A stretch of DNA of 64,000 bases from Oikopleura dioica (GCA_907165135.1 OU015567.1:4903001-4967000), one strand, 5' to 3'. Shown: positions 44,251 to 55,927, counted from the stretch's first letter. Numbers and translations: made by a program. The notes: generated by a model from the letters alone, not told the origin.

Positions 44251-45337
44251 TTATCCAGAGCCTTCGCCAGAGCTTTCGCCTGAACCTTCGCCGGAGCCGC
44301 CATTCGGAACGCAGAAGGTAAGGAACTCGTCTAGAGAATGATGCCTGTTCCAGAAGTTGCCAGTAGATTTGCTGCAGACGACTTTGCCTCTCATGTCAAA
44401 GTTGGTATTTGGGCAGTGGAGCTAGAGATAGAGATAGGAAGGGGTTTTTTAGAAGGTTTTCTCACCTCAAAAACTTTGTCTCCATTTTTTCGAATTTTGA
44501 TCGGAACCCAGTCTCCTTCAATGACTTCTGGAGGTTCGCAGTATGGTTGTTCGGGGACGCAGAAAGTGTCGAGATCTTCTTTTGATTTGAGCGTGCCCTG
44601 ATTGGACATGCAAGTGGCCTTGGCAAAGTCGTCAGAGTCCTGGCATCGGAGCTCGAATCGAGCGAGTTTGTGGCGTCCTCGTTTAGCGTGACCTTTCAGG
44701 ACGAAATTGCCCTAGAATTTTATGATCAAACCGAGTTTTTCGAATAGAAAAAGTACCATTGGGAAAAGAGCTTCGTTGTAGAAATCCTCGCATTCGTCTT
44801 CTGGAGCTACTGTGCATTCTTGGCTGCCTCGGAACTTTTTCTTGACAACTGGAGAGCTTCGGCATTGGACGAAAAATCTCGATGTTCGCCATTGTGCTTC
44901 GTAATTGCCGGCATCGCAGCTGGCGAAGCAGGAGATAGTGTGGTGCACGCCTGGAGACGAGAGGTGGTCGCAGTTGAAGCCACCGTTGGGGATGTCGTGG
45001 CTGGAGAGGACTTCGTGGACGGCTTCTTTGCAGGCTTCAAACTAAAGAAAATGGATGATTCTTAGTCTAGACAAGAAGATTGAAAATTTTTGACAAAAAT
45101 AAACGATTTTTTAATGAAATTTTTCTCAATAATTTCAAATTTCGCCCGATTTTGAGAGAATCAAAGGCTGAAAGCTTTTTTTGTGGAAAAAATAAGGGTA
45201 TCACTTTGAAATTCGACGAAAAACAAAGAATTTGTCATTTTTCTCACCTGTTGAAATTGAGTGGCTTCAGGAAGTCGATTAAAATTGTCGCTCCATCCGG
45301 CCATGGCCGAAGCCAAAAGACCCGCTGAAATCTTCAT
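44251..45337 (-). CDS. Secreted Cys-rich, sushi-like protein with Ser-Gly tail (263 aa, 4 exons)
   Basis: Exons 45337-45248, 45041-44757, 44711-44466 and 44421-44251, with GT-AG introns in phase. Signal peptide MKISAGLLASAMAG. Two or three Cys modules follow: FNCDHL ... TISCFASCDAGNYEAQW ... VQCRSS ... SQEC, then RCQDSDDFAKATCM ... FCVPEQPYCEPPE and CPNTNFDMRGKVVCSKSTG with a Trp, roughly the CCP/sushi order. The C-terminus GGSGEGSGESSGEGSG holds repeated acidic Ser-Gly sites of the kind used for glycosaminoglycan attachment. This suggests an extracellular proteoglycan-like protein, possibly a matrix or house component. Related in style to the next gene on this strand (46399-47558). Confidence 0.65.
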
Positions 45338-45616
45338 ATCACGGTATCAAAAAAAACTCTGGCGAAAAGTCGAATTATCTTCGATTGCGCAAAATATCCG
45401 CTAGCGGACAACCTTTATGTTTGTCGAAATGCAAAAATTCATTTGGAACTGACAGGTACTTTGACGGTTACTCAGAAGGTGAGCGGAGTTCTACGCTTTT
45501 AGATGGGCTTTTGCCACTTATTCAGCAGGTTTTTATTTTCCAGGGATTTTGGATTGACAAGTTCAAAAACCATTTTCTTTCATCAAAAAAAAAATTTTTT
45601 TATTCTTTATTTTTTT

Positions 45617-45925
45617 TCACAGGTTATCAAGAGAGCACTGGCCCCATGGAAGTTTTTCCGTTTCCTTCTTTTTCTTTTCATTTTCGAGTTCTTCTTTTCG
45701 GTCTTCCAAGCACTTTTTGACCCTTTTCAGCTCATCCTTGAAAATCAGCAGCTCATTCAATTCTTCACTTTTGTCCATAAGACTGTCAAAAAGCTTATTG
45801 AACGCCATCAGCAAATTTTCCTTCGAAAGCTTTTCCAGTTCAGTCTTTGACGCTTTCTTTATCGAGCCTCTTTTTCGACGAGATTCGGCGATGATATTTT
45901 CTCTGTATTGCGAAAATTCGTCCAT
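45617..45925 (-). CDS. Small coiled-coil protein (102 aa)
   Basis: Single exon starting MDEFSQYRENIIAESRRKRG. Residues 25-92 form a highly charged helix with heptad-like Leu spacing (LEKLSKENLLMAFNKLFDSL, then RVKKCLEDRKEELENEKKKK). It ends at TGA 45617-45619 followed at once by AAATAAAG. An upstream extension in the same frame begins without ATG and is not used. Function unknown, probably oligomeric. Confidence 0.5.
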   Translation of the reverse strand: MDEFSQYRENIIAESRRKRGSIKKASKTELEKLSKENLLMAFNKLFDSLMDKSEELNELLIFKDELKRVKKCLEDRKEELENEKKKKETEKLPWGQCSLDNL

Positions 45926-46143
45926 TTTTGGTGAAAAAATGATGAAATTTTTCTTTCGTGATGAAAAAAGACGCCAAATATTTGGCGTAAACAGCACGAG
46001 TTCCTGGTAAATAAAAGTTCTTTCAGAGAAAAATAGGGAAAGAAAGGATCAACCCTTTTATTCGCCTTCTTTTTATTTTTGAAAGATAAAGAGCTCAATT
46101 TTGGCAGCAACAGAAGAAACAGCTTTTGCTACCATTCCGGTAG

Positions 46144-46284
46144 TCATGACTTATGATGGTTGCCTTTGTTTTCAAGGCAGTTTTCAATGTATTTTATTTG
46201 CGTACTATCGTCGAATTGAACGGCATCTGTTTCGTCGTTTTTTCTTGTGAAGAGTTTCTTGATCTTTTTCATGATTCCGAACAT
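46144..46284 (-). CDS. Possible micro-protein (46 aa)
   Basis: MFGIMKKIKKLFTRKNDETD continues to TQIKYIENCLENKGNHHKS and stops. An amphipathic basic N-terminus is all that can be said. Support is weak. Confidence 0.25.
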   Translation of the reverse strand: MFGIMKKIKKLFTRKNDETDAVQFDDSTQIKYIENCLENKGNHHKS

Positions 46285-46398
46285 CTCTTTCTTTCGAAAA
46301 ATTATGAGTTACTTATTGACGCTAATCAAGACTTCCTGCTCTCAGAAAATGAAAATAAAACGATGCGGTACTTCATTTTTGCTGATTTGCAAATTTTA

Positions 46399-47558
46399 TT
46401 AGCAAGCAAAATTGGAGATTTCTTTTTGCGCAGAATCATAAGTCGGTCGCCACCAAAAGACGTCCCCGTCCTTCCAGGTTGGAATTCCATCGCATGTTAC
46501 GAGCAAAGGGAGCCCGGCGTTGGGGTTTTTAGTTGTCTTGTTTTTATTTTTCTTCTTTTTCTTCTCCTTCTTGTCTTTCTTGTGGCGAGATTCTTCGGTC
46601 TTACAGATGACCAGGGCTCGGTCATTTTCGACTGTGATGTCATAATGCTAAGAAATACAATTTACGTCTGGGTTTATCATCAACACATACTATAACAATA
46701 ACAAGTAGTTCACTTTTTGATTATTGTTAGAAAATCAAACAGAAATTTTAAAAAACATTATTCTGGTTTCTAAATATTTTTCTAGAAAAAGTGACTTACA
46801 GAAGACTTGGCGCCAGTTATTTGCTTCTCAAGCTCCTTCTTCAAAACTTTACTGTTGCATCTTGACGCTCTCGCCCCTGTCCCCGCTTTTTAATTTCATA
46901 TTATTTAATATTTTTATTAAAGACCAGAGGGCCAGATGGCAGAGGCTCTTACCTGGAATGCAGGTGATAGGAAAGTCGATGACGTTTATTCGCTCTTTCA
47001 GAAGCTGACGCTTTTTTGGAATCCAAAGTTCTGCTGTGAGCTTTTTCAATCCTCTCATCCCTTTTCAATGTTTTTTTTTTTGTTGGTTAAAACGTCTATC
47101 ATTCTCGATTTGTACTACGTTCAGTTAGCAGGTTTTAAGGTACTTTTTCAAATATCTACTTTCGTGAAAATATTTAAAATTATAAATCTTAAAACAATTA
47201 TGGTTTTTCTGAACATTTCCTTCTCCAGTTAACTCATCTCCCGGCTTGTAGGGCGTGCATCTAAGCATATTATGCGTCGGCTCGAGCTCTTTGCCAAAAA
47301 AGTAATTATGAGCTAACCCTTCATTTGCCCCCTTAATTTACCTCTATCGTCGCATTTTAAATGAAAAATCTTCGCGTCCTTGTCATTCTCTGTCCTGACA
47401 ATTTGCACCTTCGGGCTCATCGCGGTCAGAAATTTCAAATGGTCTTCTTTGCAAGTGAGTCCTTCATCCAGCTCAAAATCGGTTGGTCTATCTTTGTTCT
47501 TTTTCTTTTTTCCGGCCTCGGCCGCGAGAAAAATGGAAAAAGCGCTCCAAATTTTCAT
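46399..47558 (-). CDS. Secreted basic Cys-containing protein (222 aa, 5 exons)
   Basis: Exons 47558-47342, 47288-47234, 47053-46953, 46846-46800 and 46647-46399 join with all phases correct. Signal peptide MKIWSAFSIFLAAEA, then KKKKNKDRPTD. Cys pairs are spread in a way that suggests two sushi-like units: LTCKEDHLKF ... LKCDDRELEP ... LRCTPYKPGDE, then ITCIP ... VICKTEESRH ... VTCDGIPTWKDGDVFWW. A very basic KKDKKEKKKKKNKNK insert lies in the last exon and might bind glycosaminoglycan. Poly(A) signal directly after TAA. Neighbouring secreted gene 44251-45337 has a Ser-Gly tail, so a matrix partnership is conceivable but is only inference. Confidence 0.6.
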
Positions 47559-48204
47559 TAAAAAATTGTTTATGATCGCACTCAGAGGATAATTTGCTTG
47601 TAAAAATAAGGGACGACCATGCTTATCTCAAGTGGCATATTTTTCTCAGAAAAAGAAATCGCAAATTTCTGATTTCATTTTAGAGCTACTGGTAGTCTGA
47701 TTGTTTTAGAATTTTGGAATTTTAGAGGGTTCTTTCAATATATAAACTTGGATTACCGTCACTTATCGCTTAGTTTACGCGCTTCGTGGTAAGTTATTAT
47801 GGTTGAAAATGCGAGTTAAAAAAGGGTTGATTCAGGCGAAAGAAAATAACCCAGGATTTTTACAATTTGATTTTCTACGAGCTGTAACTTCGTCTTGAAT
47901 TACAGACTCGGAAATTTGATTAGGATTTCAATCTTTTAAGGCGATCAGCATCAGATTTTCTCTGAAAAAAAACCTTCAGAAACGTATTCTTTGCTAGAGA
48001 AAATCCCGTTCCGATCAAACCTTTTATCGCGTCATTATTTTTCAAACCCGCATCTCGGTTTTTCTGAGCATAAGATAGCGTATTAGCCGAGAAAATACTC
48101 CACGCAAATGATACGCGAAGATAATTTTCAGACTGCACCAGGGGCGCCACAGGACATAAGCGCCCAGGAAAGCTCTAGAATTTCTTGACGCTTCAGTCTT
48201 CGAA
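47559..48204. other. Intergenic region upstream of astacin gene (divergent)
   Basis: No supported open frame or repeat. A 76-codon minus-strand frame at 47920-48150 has no domain. Confidence 0.4.
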
Positions 48205-51200
48205 ATGAAGTTCTCGGCGGCATTCCTTGGAATTGTAAGAGAAAAATATATTTTATAGAGATATCAAATCGGGTATTATTTATTTCTTTATCTGCAAACA
48301 TATCAATTATAAATCATCTTTTATTAATCATGATAACTCATGATTCATGTATCAGGCCGCGTCCAAGCTAACCAAATGGCAGAGTACCCACCCGGATCAA
48401 GTTTTTCTCGCCGAAGATGATGGCGAAGAGCGAAAGAGAATCGCCGACGCTCGTGGGAATCAAAACCCCTATGAAGATCTCATCTTCGCTCCATGGCAAG
48501 TTCCCGCTCTCGTCGAAAATTTCGGCATGAAAGAGGAATACATGCGAATCGACCACGATGCGCCGAAAAAAGCGCCTGGTTTCGAAGGAAGAGCGATTCC
48601 AAGCTACATGTATTCGAAAAAATGGGACCAAATCGGTGAAGACGGGCAAATTCTCATTCCATACGCGATCGATCATACAGTTCCGGAAATTTACCACGCT
48701 GGGATTCATAAATCTCTAGAAGAGTTCACCTACGCTATTGGCTGCATGGAGTTTCGTCACGATCCAGATTTTCACTGGTTTCACGGTATCCATATTTTCG
48801 GATCAGATGATGAAGGAACTCATGAGGGATGCTGGTCGTACGTCGGACAATGCCCGAACTGTGGGTGGACGAAATACCACCAGCAAGGGTTGAAAGACGG
48901 TTGGCAACCGATGCGTCTTCCGAATTGGTGCACCGGTCTTGGCGGAGTCCACCACGAAACCCTCCACGCTCTTGGTTTCCTCCATGAACAAGAGCGACCA
49001 GATGTATGGAAGTACGTCGTGAACAATACCGACTGGTACTATCCAATGACGAAAGACAAGTGGATCGACGTCGGTTTTCCATTTGAGCCATATTCTGGAG
49101 TCATGCCGACCGGCTACGATCTGAGAAACGGCAATAAATACAAATCATCTGTCATGCTCAGTACTACCGATGCTTTGCAGCTGAACGAGCACTACTGCAA
49201 AGACCCACATGTGGCTCATTTCCCAATGCCGCCTACGAGCCAATGTCTTTCTCCCGATGAAATTGGCTTCATCCGTCCGATTTTCCACCATCGTCTTTGC
49301 AACAACGTCGTCGATTGCTACGACGGGTCCGATGAAGATGGAAGTTTAGCCGTCTGTGATTACCCAGAAGGAAGAACCGAGCTTGGCTGTTGCAAACAAC
49401 TTAGGATGGGCTGGGGCGACGGAATCTGCACTTCCAATGGAACGATTGCGAATGGACGGGATGTGTACTGGTGCGAAGATACAGATGCAAAGCGACTTGA
49501 GTTCACTTCTCGCGGATGGACGGCATTTTCGAGCGAAACAGGGGACGGAAAATACTCTTGGAGTAATACAGGCACAAGTGAACATCCATGCGTCGGAGAC
49601 AATGGGGAACTGGACGAAGATTTCATCTGGGGAGGATATCAGTTGGACCTAACTTGTCCACACAGCGGCACGATTCAGCGGCTCCAGCCTTGCATCTCTC
49701 ATAACTGCTCTGACGAAGAGCTTTGCATCAACGACGACGAAACGACTTTCTCTTGCATTCCTCGCCCAACAGTATCAGTGACAACAACAACTACAGTAAG
49801 CTCAGAAGGGACTGTTTGGTTCGTCCCATACGACGGTCCATTCGACGACCAAATCACCTACGCTCAGGCGAAAGAAAATTGCTCCAGACTCGCTCTTGAT
49901 TATCAAGATACCGTTGGCTTCCCCGCTTTCTTCAGAAATGAAAAAGAATGGAAAGTTTACCGCCACAGCACGAATTTCCGCCAAAACGAGTATCGAGAAT
50001 GGCTCGGTTATGAGCAGCAAAATGGGGACACTACTCAATGGCTAGCTGCTGATGGTTCAGAAGTAACATTTGAGCTTTGGGACCTTTGGCACTCGACGGC
50101 ACAGCCAAATAATGATGATCAACCATGTGTTATTTCTGGCTACGGTGGAGATCATAAATGGCATGATGTTCCATGCTCCTGGACAGAGGGCTTCTCATGC
50201 AGATTCGAATCAACATCACTGACAACGACTCCGTTTACATTTACCAGCACCACATCAACAACAACGACCACAACAACCACAACAACAACAACGACCACAA
50301 CTACCACTGATCCAACTTCCGAGGGCACTGTTTGGTTCGAGGATCAAGGAGACGGTTCTGTCACCTACGAGCAGGCAAAGATAAATTGCGCTGAAAAAGC
50401 TCTTGACTACGAAAATACTGTTGGATATCCATCCTTTTTCAGAAATCAAAAAGAATGGGACTTGTACAACCGTCAGATTCCTGCTCAAAAAGACTGGCTC
50501 GGATACGAACAACAAGAAAACTATACAATGTGGCTTAATGCAGACGGATCAGAAGTCACCTTTACCATTTGGCTATCCGGGCAGCCAAATGCCAATGATC
50601 AACCGTGTGTCATGGTGGGTTACGCGGGATATCGAACTTGGGTGGATATTGCTTGCAATTACGGCGGAACTCGCCATTCTTGCCGCTTCGAATCATCAAC
50701 ACTGACCACGACAACATCTACAACAACCACAACGACGACAACGACGACAACGATCACCTCCACTGGAACAGTCTGGTTCGAAGAAATGAACGAGCCACAT
50801 CTCAACTACACGACAGCAAAAGAAAGATGCGCTGATCTCGCCAAGAACTACCCAGGAACAGTCGGCTATCCTTCATTCTTCCGAAACGAGGCCGAATGGG
50901 ATCTTTACGATAAAACCATTCCGCATCGACGAGAATGGCTCGGCTATGAGCAGCGAGATGATGACAGCAATGAATTCTGGTTGAATGCTGATGGCACCGA
51001 TGCAACATTTCTGAATTGGTGGGCACCAGAACAGCCAAATGACGTTAATCAAAAATGTGTGCTTACTGGTTGGTCCTACCGTCGAGAGTTTTATGATATC
51101 GAATGTGATCGTGTTCTCGAAACACCCGCAGCAATGGACTTTTCTTGTAGATTAGAGACTGTTGGAACAACTACAACATCTACTACAACAACTTCAACCA

Positions 51201-52255
51201 CAACAGCCACAACAACAACAACTACAACAACAACCACAACGACAACCACGACAACAAGCACAACAACGACTACTACCACGACTACTTCCACGACAACCAC
51301 AACATCAACTACAACAATAACAACCGAACCATGCCCAACAGTCTGCGAGCCTGAATGCGGACCAGGTAGACCCTTTTGAAAACAGGCTGATTCTGCCAAT
51401 TTCTTAGCAAAGGGAAATGTGCAAACGATCTGATGAAAACAGTCAGGATTGAAAATCGCGTTCTTTAGGTTTCATATGCGAGGATGGTGTTTGCGTTGAC
51501 AAGGATGAATGTGCATCTGGCGAGCACAACTGCCATTCCTATGAAGGCTGCACGAATCTGAAAAATGAAAATGGCTGGAAATGCTTTCCGTTGGATGTTG
51601 AATGCCCTGATAACCTGAAAAGAGCCGAGTGGAAAGGAGTAAGTCAGGTTTAAATCCTCATATGATCATCTTTCAAGCGCTCGAATACAAAATACCTGTT
51701 CAAATCTGAAAACTCCGTCACTCTCGTCGTCAAGTTCCGAGCTAAGAACCAGTTCGTCAATCCTCGAACTGAGCTTTACAAGGGCTTCGCTTTCTGGACA
51801 AAAGATGTCTGCGGAATAGACTTCATCCGGAAGCTCAGAAACGGCCAAATTGGAGTTCACTTGTCTGATACAACAGATGTCTACCGAATGGGCGACGTCT
51901 ACATTCGCGATTCAGGAAAATACACCAGCGTCGGGTTCGAATTCGAAACGACGCAGCTGGTGGATAAGGACACGCCCTGGAAGTTCAAAAATGGAGTGGC
52001 GACGAAAAATATGGGATCTGATGATGTCCAGATCACTTTGACCGGTAAAGGCATTCATTTTTGTCAGGATAAATGACTCGTTCTTTAGGCATTCAGGATG
52101 TGCAGTGGATCGACGCAAAGGGCCGGGACTGGTGTCTTCTTACAGCCGCGAATGCTCTCCTGCCCCTGGAAAATGCGAATTACCCAGATCACCACATTCT
52201 CTGCCTCGCCGAGGCGAAGACTTTTTGGAAGACTCCTAATGATCCAAATGCATAA
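48205..52255 (+). CDS. Astacin metalloprotease with LDLa, EGF-like and three C-type lectin domains (1,247 aa)
   Basis: Exons 48205-48234, 48356-51365, 51469-51638, 51678-52044 and 52089-52255, total 3,744 nt in frame. Signal peptide starts MKFSAAFLGI. Order: zinc protease (active site HHETLHALGFLHEQERPD and a Met-turn SVMLSTTDALQLN, residues ~30-290); LDLa (LCNNVVDCYDGSDEDG ~325); Cys module (CCKQLRMGWGDGICTSNG); EGF-like CISHNCSDEELC; three lectin domains each opening GTVWF and containing WLGYEQ (about 500-610, 660-770, 800-920), separated by poly-Thr linkers likely O-glycosylated; EGF DECASGEHNCHSYEGC; a beta-rich C-terminal domain (ITLTGIQDVQWID). Secreted, probably extracellular matrix or mucus processing. 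The final domain is not recognised. Confidence 0.93.
50240..50318 (+). repeat. ACA/ACC triplet tract encoding poly-Thr linker 1
   Basis: Near-pure Thr codons between lectin domains 1 and 2. Similar tracts are at 50700-50760 and 51160-51330. Confidence 0.9.
51160..51330 (+). repeat. ACA/ACC/ACG triplet tract encoding long poly-Thr linker
   Basis: About 55 nearly consecutive Thr codons after lectin domain 3. Mixed codon use rather than a pure repeat suggests selection for the amino acid. Confidence 0.9.
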
Positions 52256-52363
52256 ATGATTTTCTGCAATACAAAAATATCCGTACATGCAAAATTGAAT
52301 GTTGTTTTGTTAAATTTATTTGAAGATAAATGGGTGCAAAATCGTTTTTTACATCAGGAGCTA

Positions 52364-54797
52364 CTATTTGAGAGGTACTTCTACAAGATTGTGTTCTATG
52401 TTTTGAATTCTTCGAGGAAAAGATGCGCGGACTTTGCATTGATCGTGAACATCGTATCGCCAAAATTTCATCACGCTTCGATACCAACGGGCGACTTTTT
52501 GAGAGCGCTTCTCGCGGACCAGTCGGCAGATTCGGCAAAAATCGTACATATCTCGGCCTAAAAATTGGAAAAACCATAAGTCGTTTTTTCAACTGAAGAA
52601 TATGGTCCTTTTTTAAATTGATATGATTTCGATTGAAAAAAAATAATTGAAAAAATACGGCTTTCATTTGAATCCTGAGGCATCATTAACTGCAAATAAG
52701 AATTCTTAACAATTGTGTAGGTATTTACCTATTGACCGATACGAGTCTCCTCTTGGAGTAGTGTTCTCCGGCTTGAGAAGTCTCCATCTATGATAATCGA
52801 GATACGCGGTATCATTCTTCCAAAGATAGTCCATGTAGTAAACCAAATCTTCTGCCGACGCGAATTGCTCCGCATGAATAAAAGAATTCGGCGGAGCGAC
52901 TTTTGCGACATCAAGATAATGTGGCCCGTAAACGACTCAATCGAGCTTTTCAAATGAAATGGAGTGTTGTTCTATTCTTTTGAAAGCCTCGTTCCTGGTA
53001 CAAGAGTTGCTCTGAGAGCATTTCGCCAAAATTTTTCAGAAATGTAGTCGGTGCAATGAAACGCGTTTTCGAATGCCAAGTAGAATCGCATCTTTGTCAT
53101 CATATTCGCTTCATGAGCAACATCATGAAAGCTTCTCAAATCTCGAAACTCCCTTTCAGTTATCTATTTCATGGATTTCTAGAGACCATCAAAGATCCAC
53201 AGCTCGCTCAAATGAAACCCTTCCTTGTCAAAACAGGCCCCTTCTCCACGAATATGCTCCTTCAATCCGGCCGCCATCATCTTTTCCCCGTATCGCCATC
53301 TTCTTATGGCGCCAAGAGTGTTATTGCAATTCGAAACCATCCAGGCAGTATGAAGTTTGGAAGTGTCTTGCTTCTTTTTCAGCTCGCTCTTGTTCAGGAG
53401 TAATTTTGAAAGGAGCTCGATATCGGAAATATTCATTGATTCTCCGGTATTCCAATCAAAGTAAAAATCTCGGAGGATATTTTGCGCTGAATTATAGCCT
53501 CTTTTGACGGTTTTATTGATAAAATTCGAAAATCATGAGTTTTCATGAAAATTCGAAAATCATGAGTTTTCATGAAAATCCAAAAATCATGAGTTTTCAT
53601 GAAAATCCAAAAATCATGAGTTTTCATGAAAATCCAAAAATCTTCCTCATTTGAAAAACCGTTCCTTACAATATCACTGTCTCTTCTATAAGAATAAGTG
53701 ATATTAAACGCTGAATCCAACTCTTTCGGCATCAACCAAGATTGAGTCTCGACATTTTTCGCTCCACTCTCATAATTGACAAAAATCCAGTACTGTGACA
53801 AATTTCGGTTTTCCAAGCTTGGCGGCTCATATGTTCGATCCAAGTGTTTAAATTCTGTATCTCCGTCTTCCAATGACTCATTGACTTTTCTCTGGTACTG
53901 GAGCAAAGGTCCGTTGTCGATGATAAGAGCATCAGCTTCGTCATCGTTCGTCGTGAATTTGCAGTTGCCGCACATTTTGTACCCAAAACCCGTCACGCCA
54001 TTTCTGTGAAAATCCGGCTCAAATGTCGGGTCTTCCAAATATTTATCAAAATACCGCCCCTTGTAATAAAACGAAATCTTCACTTCCTCTTCCTTGTTTT
54101 CCTGTTCTTCCAGGCGAGTCCCGAAGATTTTGCAGATCCAGTCTTCTTTTTCTTCATCAGTTAGTCTGTGAATCAAAAGTTCATGCATCTCCCTGGCTGT
54201 GTATTTGTCACGTGAGAGGTTGAGCATCCAGTGTTTGTTAATAAAGGGTTCGATGTCTGAGTATTTTTGGCCAGGTTTGCAGTGAGTGAAAGGATCTCTC
54301 TTTTCTTCGACCTTTTCTTTTTTATCTTCATCGTTCTCCTCATCTTCTACCTCAATAAGATCCTCCTCTTCCTCCTCATATGCTTCTGACTTCGTTTTCT
54401 CCTCCTTTTTAACATTTATTGGAGCCGCTTGAATCTTTGCATTTGAAATCGGGGCACCAATAGGCGCAAGTTTCAGGGGAGCAAAAACAATCGGAATGTG
54501 GGGTGGTGGAGGAGGCGGAGGAATGAGATAATCAGGAATTTCATTTTCCCGCTCGCGTATTCGGCCGTTATGGTGTCTTTTCTGAGCGGAATGCATTAAC
54601 CCTACGTCAACGTCATATTCTGGAGGGTCTTCTTCTACGAATTCGGGAGAAGCAGGGCGCTTTTCTGACATTTTCTCTTTTTGCTTTTCATTTTCTTCGA
54701 TAAGAAAGCCGCCGTTTCTAACATTGACGAAAAACCAGAAAAAAATAATCGCAAAAGCTGCCTTTCCCAAATTTTTCTTAAGAAATTCAGGCGACAT
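52364..54797 (-). CDS. Alpha-1,3-fucosyltransferase, family GT10
   Basis: Golgi enzyme moving fucose from GDP-fucose to glycans. From ATG 54797: anchor [12 protein letters not shown], a long acidic and Pro-rich stem ([28 protein letters not shown]), then the catalytic domain. GT10 motifs in order: [59 protein letters not shown] with [15 protein letters not shown], and [22 protein letters not shown] last exon (52550-52364) encodes [13 protein letters not shown] and WRYDVHDQC. Several introns: one at ~53670-53505 holds a 27-bp tandem repeat, one (52994-52936) needs a GA donor to keep the VPVV motif, and one at ~52720-52551 is GT-AG. Exact length not fixed (about 640-680 residues). One border near 53180-53140 is unresolved. 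Confidence 0.85.
53524..53643. repeat. 27-bp tandem repeat, about 4.4 copies, intronic
   Basis: Units such as AAAATCATGAGTTTTCATGA plus AAATTCG or AAATCCA. Each contains the self-complementary CATGAgttTTCATG. It is open in the fucosyltransferase frame, but the catalytic motifs resume in another frame, so it is intronic. Confidence 0.85.
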
Positions 54798-55042
54798 TTT
54801 TCTTTTCTTTTTACGAAAATTTTCTCATGAAAAAAAATTGTTCAACGGAAATTATTGAAAAACTATTTTTTGGAACGGGGGCAAGCAATGCACCGGTCAG
54901 AATATTTCCAACTACAATAAAATTACTCAGCGACGATGTTAGGAACATAAACATTACATCCAAAACATTCAAAATTCAAATTCTGCCTAAAGCGTTTTTT
55001 GTATAAAAGAGACATTTATGCGGCGATCGTTTATTTTTTCAG
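54798..55042. other. Intergenic gap between fucosyltransferase and small peptide gene
   Basis: No feature seen beyond the promoter expected for the fucosyltransferase. Confidence 0.4.
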
Positions 55043-55286
55043 TTACTGATTGAAAATATAAGAATCGTACAATGCATCTTCATTTTGCGCAAAACCAGCA
55101 ATCAGTGCACTAGAAAAATATAATTTTAAAAAATATTCCAAACAACTTTTTTTCCTACCAATCACAGTTTTCCGCTAGAACTTCAGCCGACAAGGTATCG
55201 CAGAAAATTCTTTCTTCTTTGGAAATCGAACAAATTTTCCTCGAAAAAGCTGAAGCAAAAAGAAAAACAAGCATTGCTACATTCAT
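55043..55286 (-). CDS. Small secreted Cys peptide (64 aa, 2 exons)
   Basis: Exons 55286-55159 and 55109-55043, with a GT-AG intron of 49 nt, phases correct. Signal peptide MNVAMLVFLFASAFS, then KICSISKEERIFCDTLSAEV and AENCDCALIAG with four Cys, ending DSYIFNQ. AATAAA follows the stop by about ten bases. The size, signal and Cys spacing suggest an extracellular peptide such as a neuropeptide, antimicrobial or structural peptide. I recognise no family. Confidence 0.6.
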
Positions 55287-55927
55287 TTTGGGTCTCTTTG
55301 CCTTTTTCAAGATGTTTCCTTTTTGAACGCTACCTGTCGTCTATCGTGGTTTTCGTTAATTTTTGATCTGATGGTGCATTAGAGTTTCTGATCAAAACTA
55401 CGGTTATGATTCTCTTTCTCGATTCTCAATAATTTAATTTCAGATTATTGCTGATTGATCGAGCTCTTCGGAATTCAATTAAAAAATCTATTAAAATTAA
55501 TTAATTAATAAATAAATTATCAAATAATCTTATTCTTAAAAAGATACTTGTCAAAACAGTCTTATAAAAATCTTCTTAAAAATTGTCGTACATTACTAAT
55601 GAGGTAATTAAAAAGCAAAATTTGCTTATTTCCATATTGATTTGTACAGTTTAGGCCACCTGTAAGTTCATTTTGATAGACAGTCAAGTTTAGAGAAGAT
55701 CTAATTTTTAATGCTTTTTGAATTTGTGAAAGACAAATTTCAGCGGAAAAATAAGAAAGTTTTCGCTGAAGAGTTTTACTTGTTATTATACAGGTAGAGA
55801 AAGATTTTAATCAGAAAAACTACGGGAAGAATTATTTGAAGAGGGATTAGCCCGCTTTACATCCCAAATCTTGTTCGATTTAAATTGCTCTACTTTTGTA
55901 TATTTTTGTTTATTCTGACATATTTCA
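55287..55927. other. AT-rich intergenic region
   Basis: Includes a stretch of AATTAATTAATAAAT-type sequence around 55490-55520. No gene seen. Confidence 0.4.

Noticed and set aside
51091..51399. Minus-strand frame with long poly-Val
   Set aside because: Antisense reading of the poly-Thr triplet tract of the astacin gene.
52236..52667. 143-codon minus-strand frame as a separate gene
   Set aside because: It overlaps the last fucosyltransferase exon in another frame and lacks domains.
53524..53643. CRISPR-like array
   Set aside because: The units are contiguous 27-bp tandem repeats without spacers, in a eukaryotic intron.
53433..53667. Tandem WIFMKTHDF protein repeat as part of the fucosyltransferase
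   Set aside because: The frame carrying the repeat ends soon after, and the conserved GT10 motifs continue in another frame, so the repeat is intronic.
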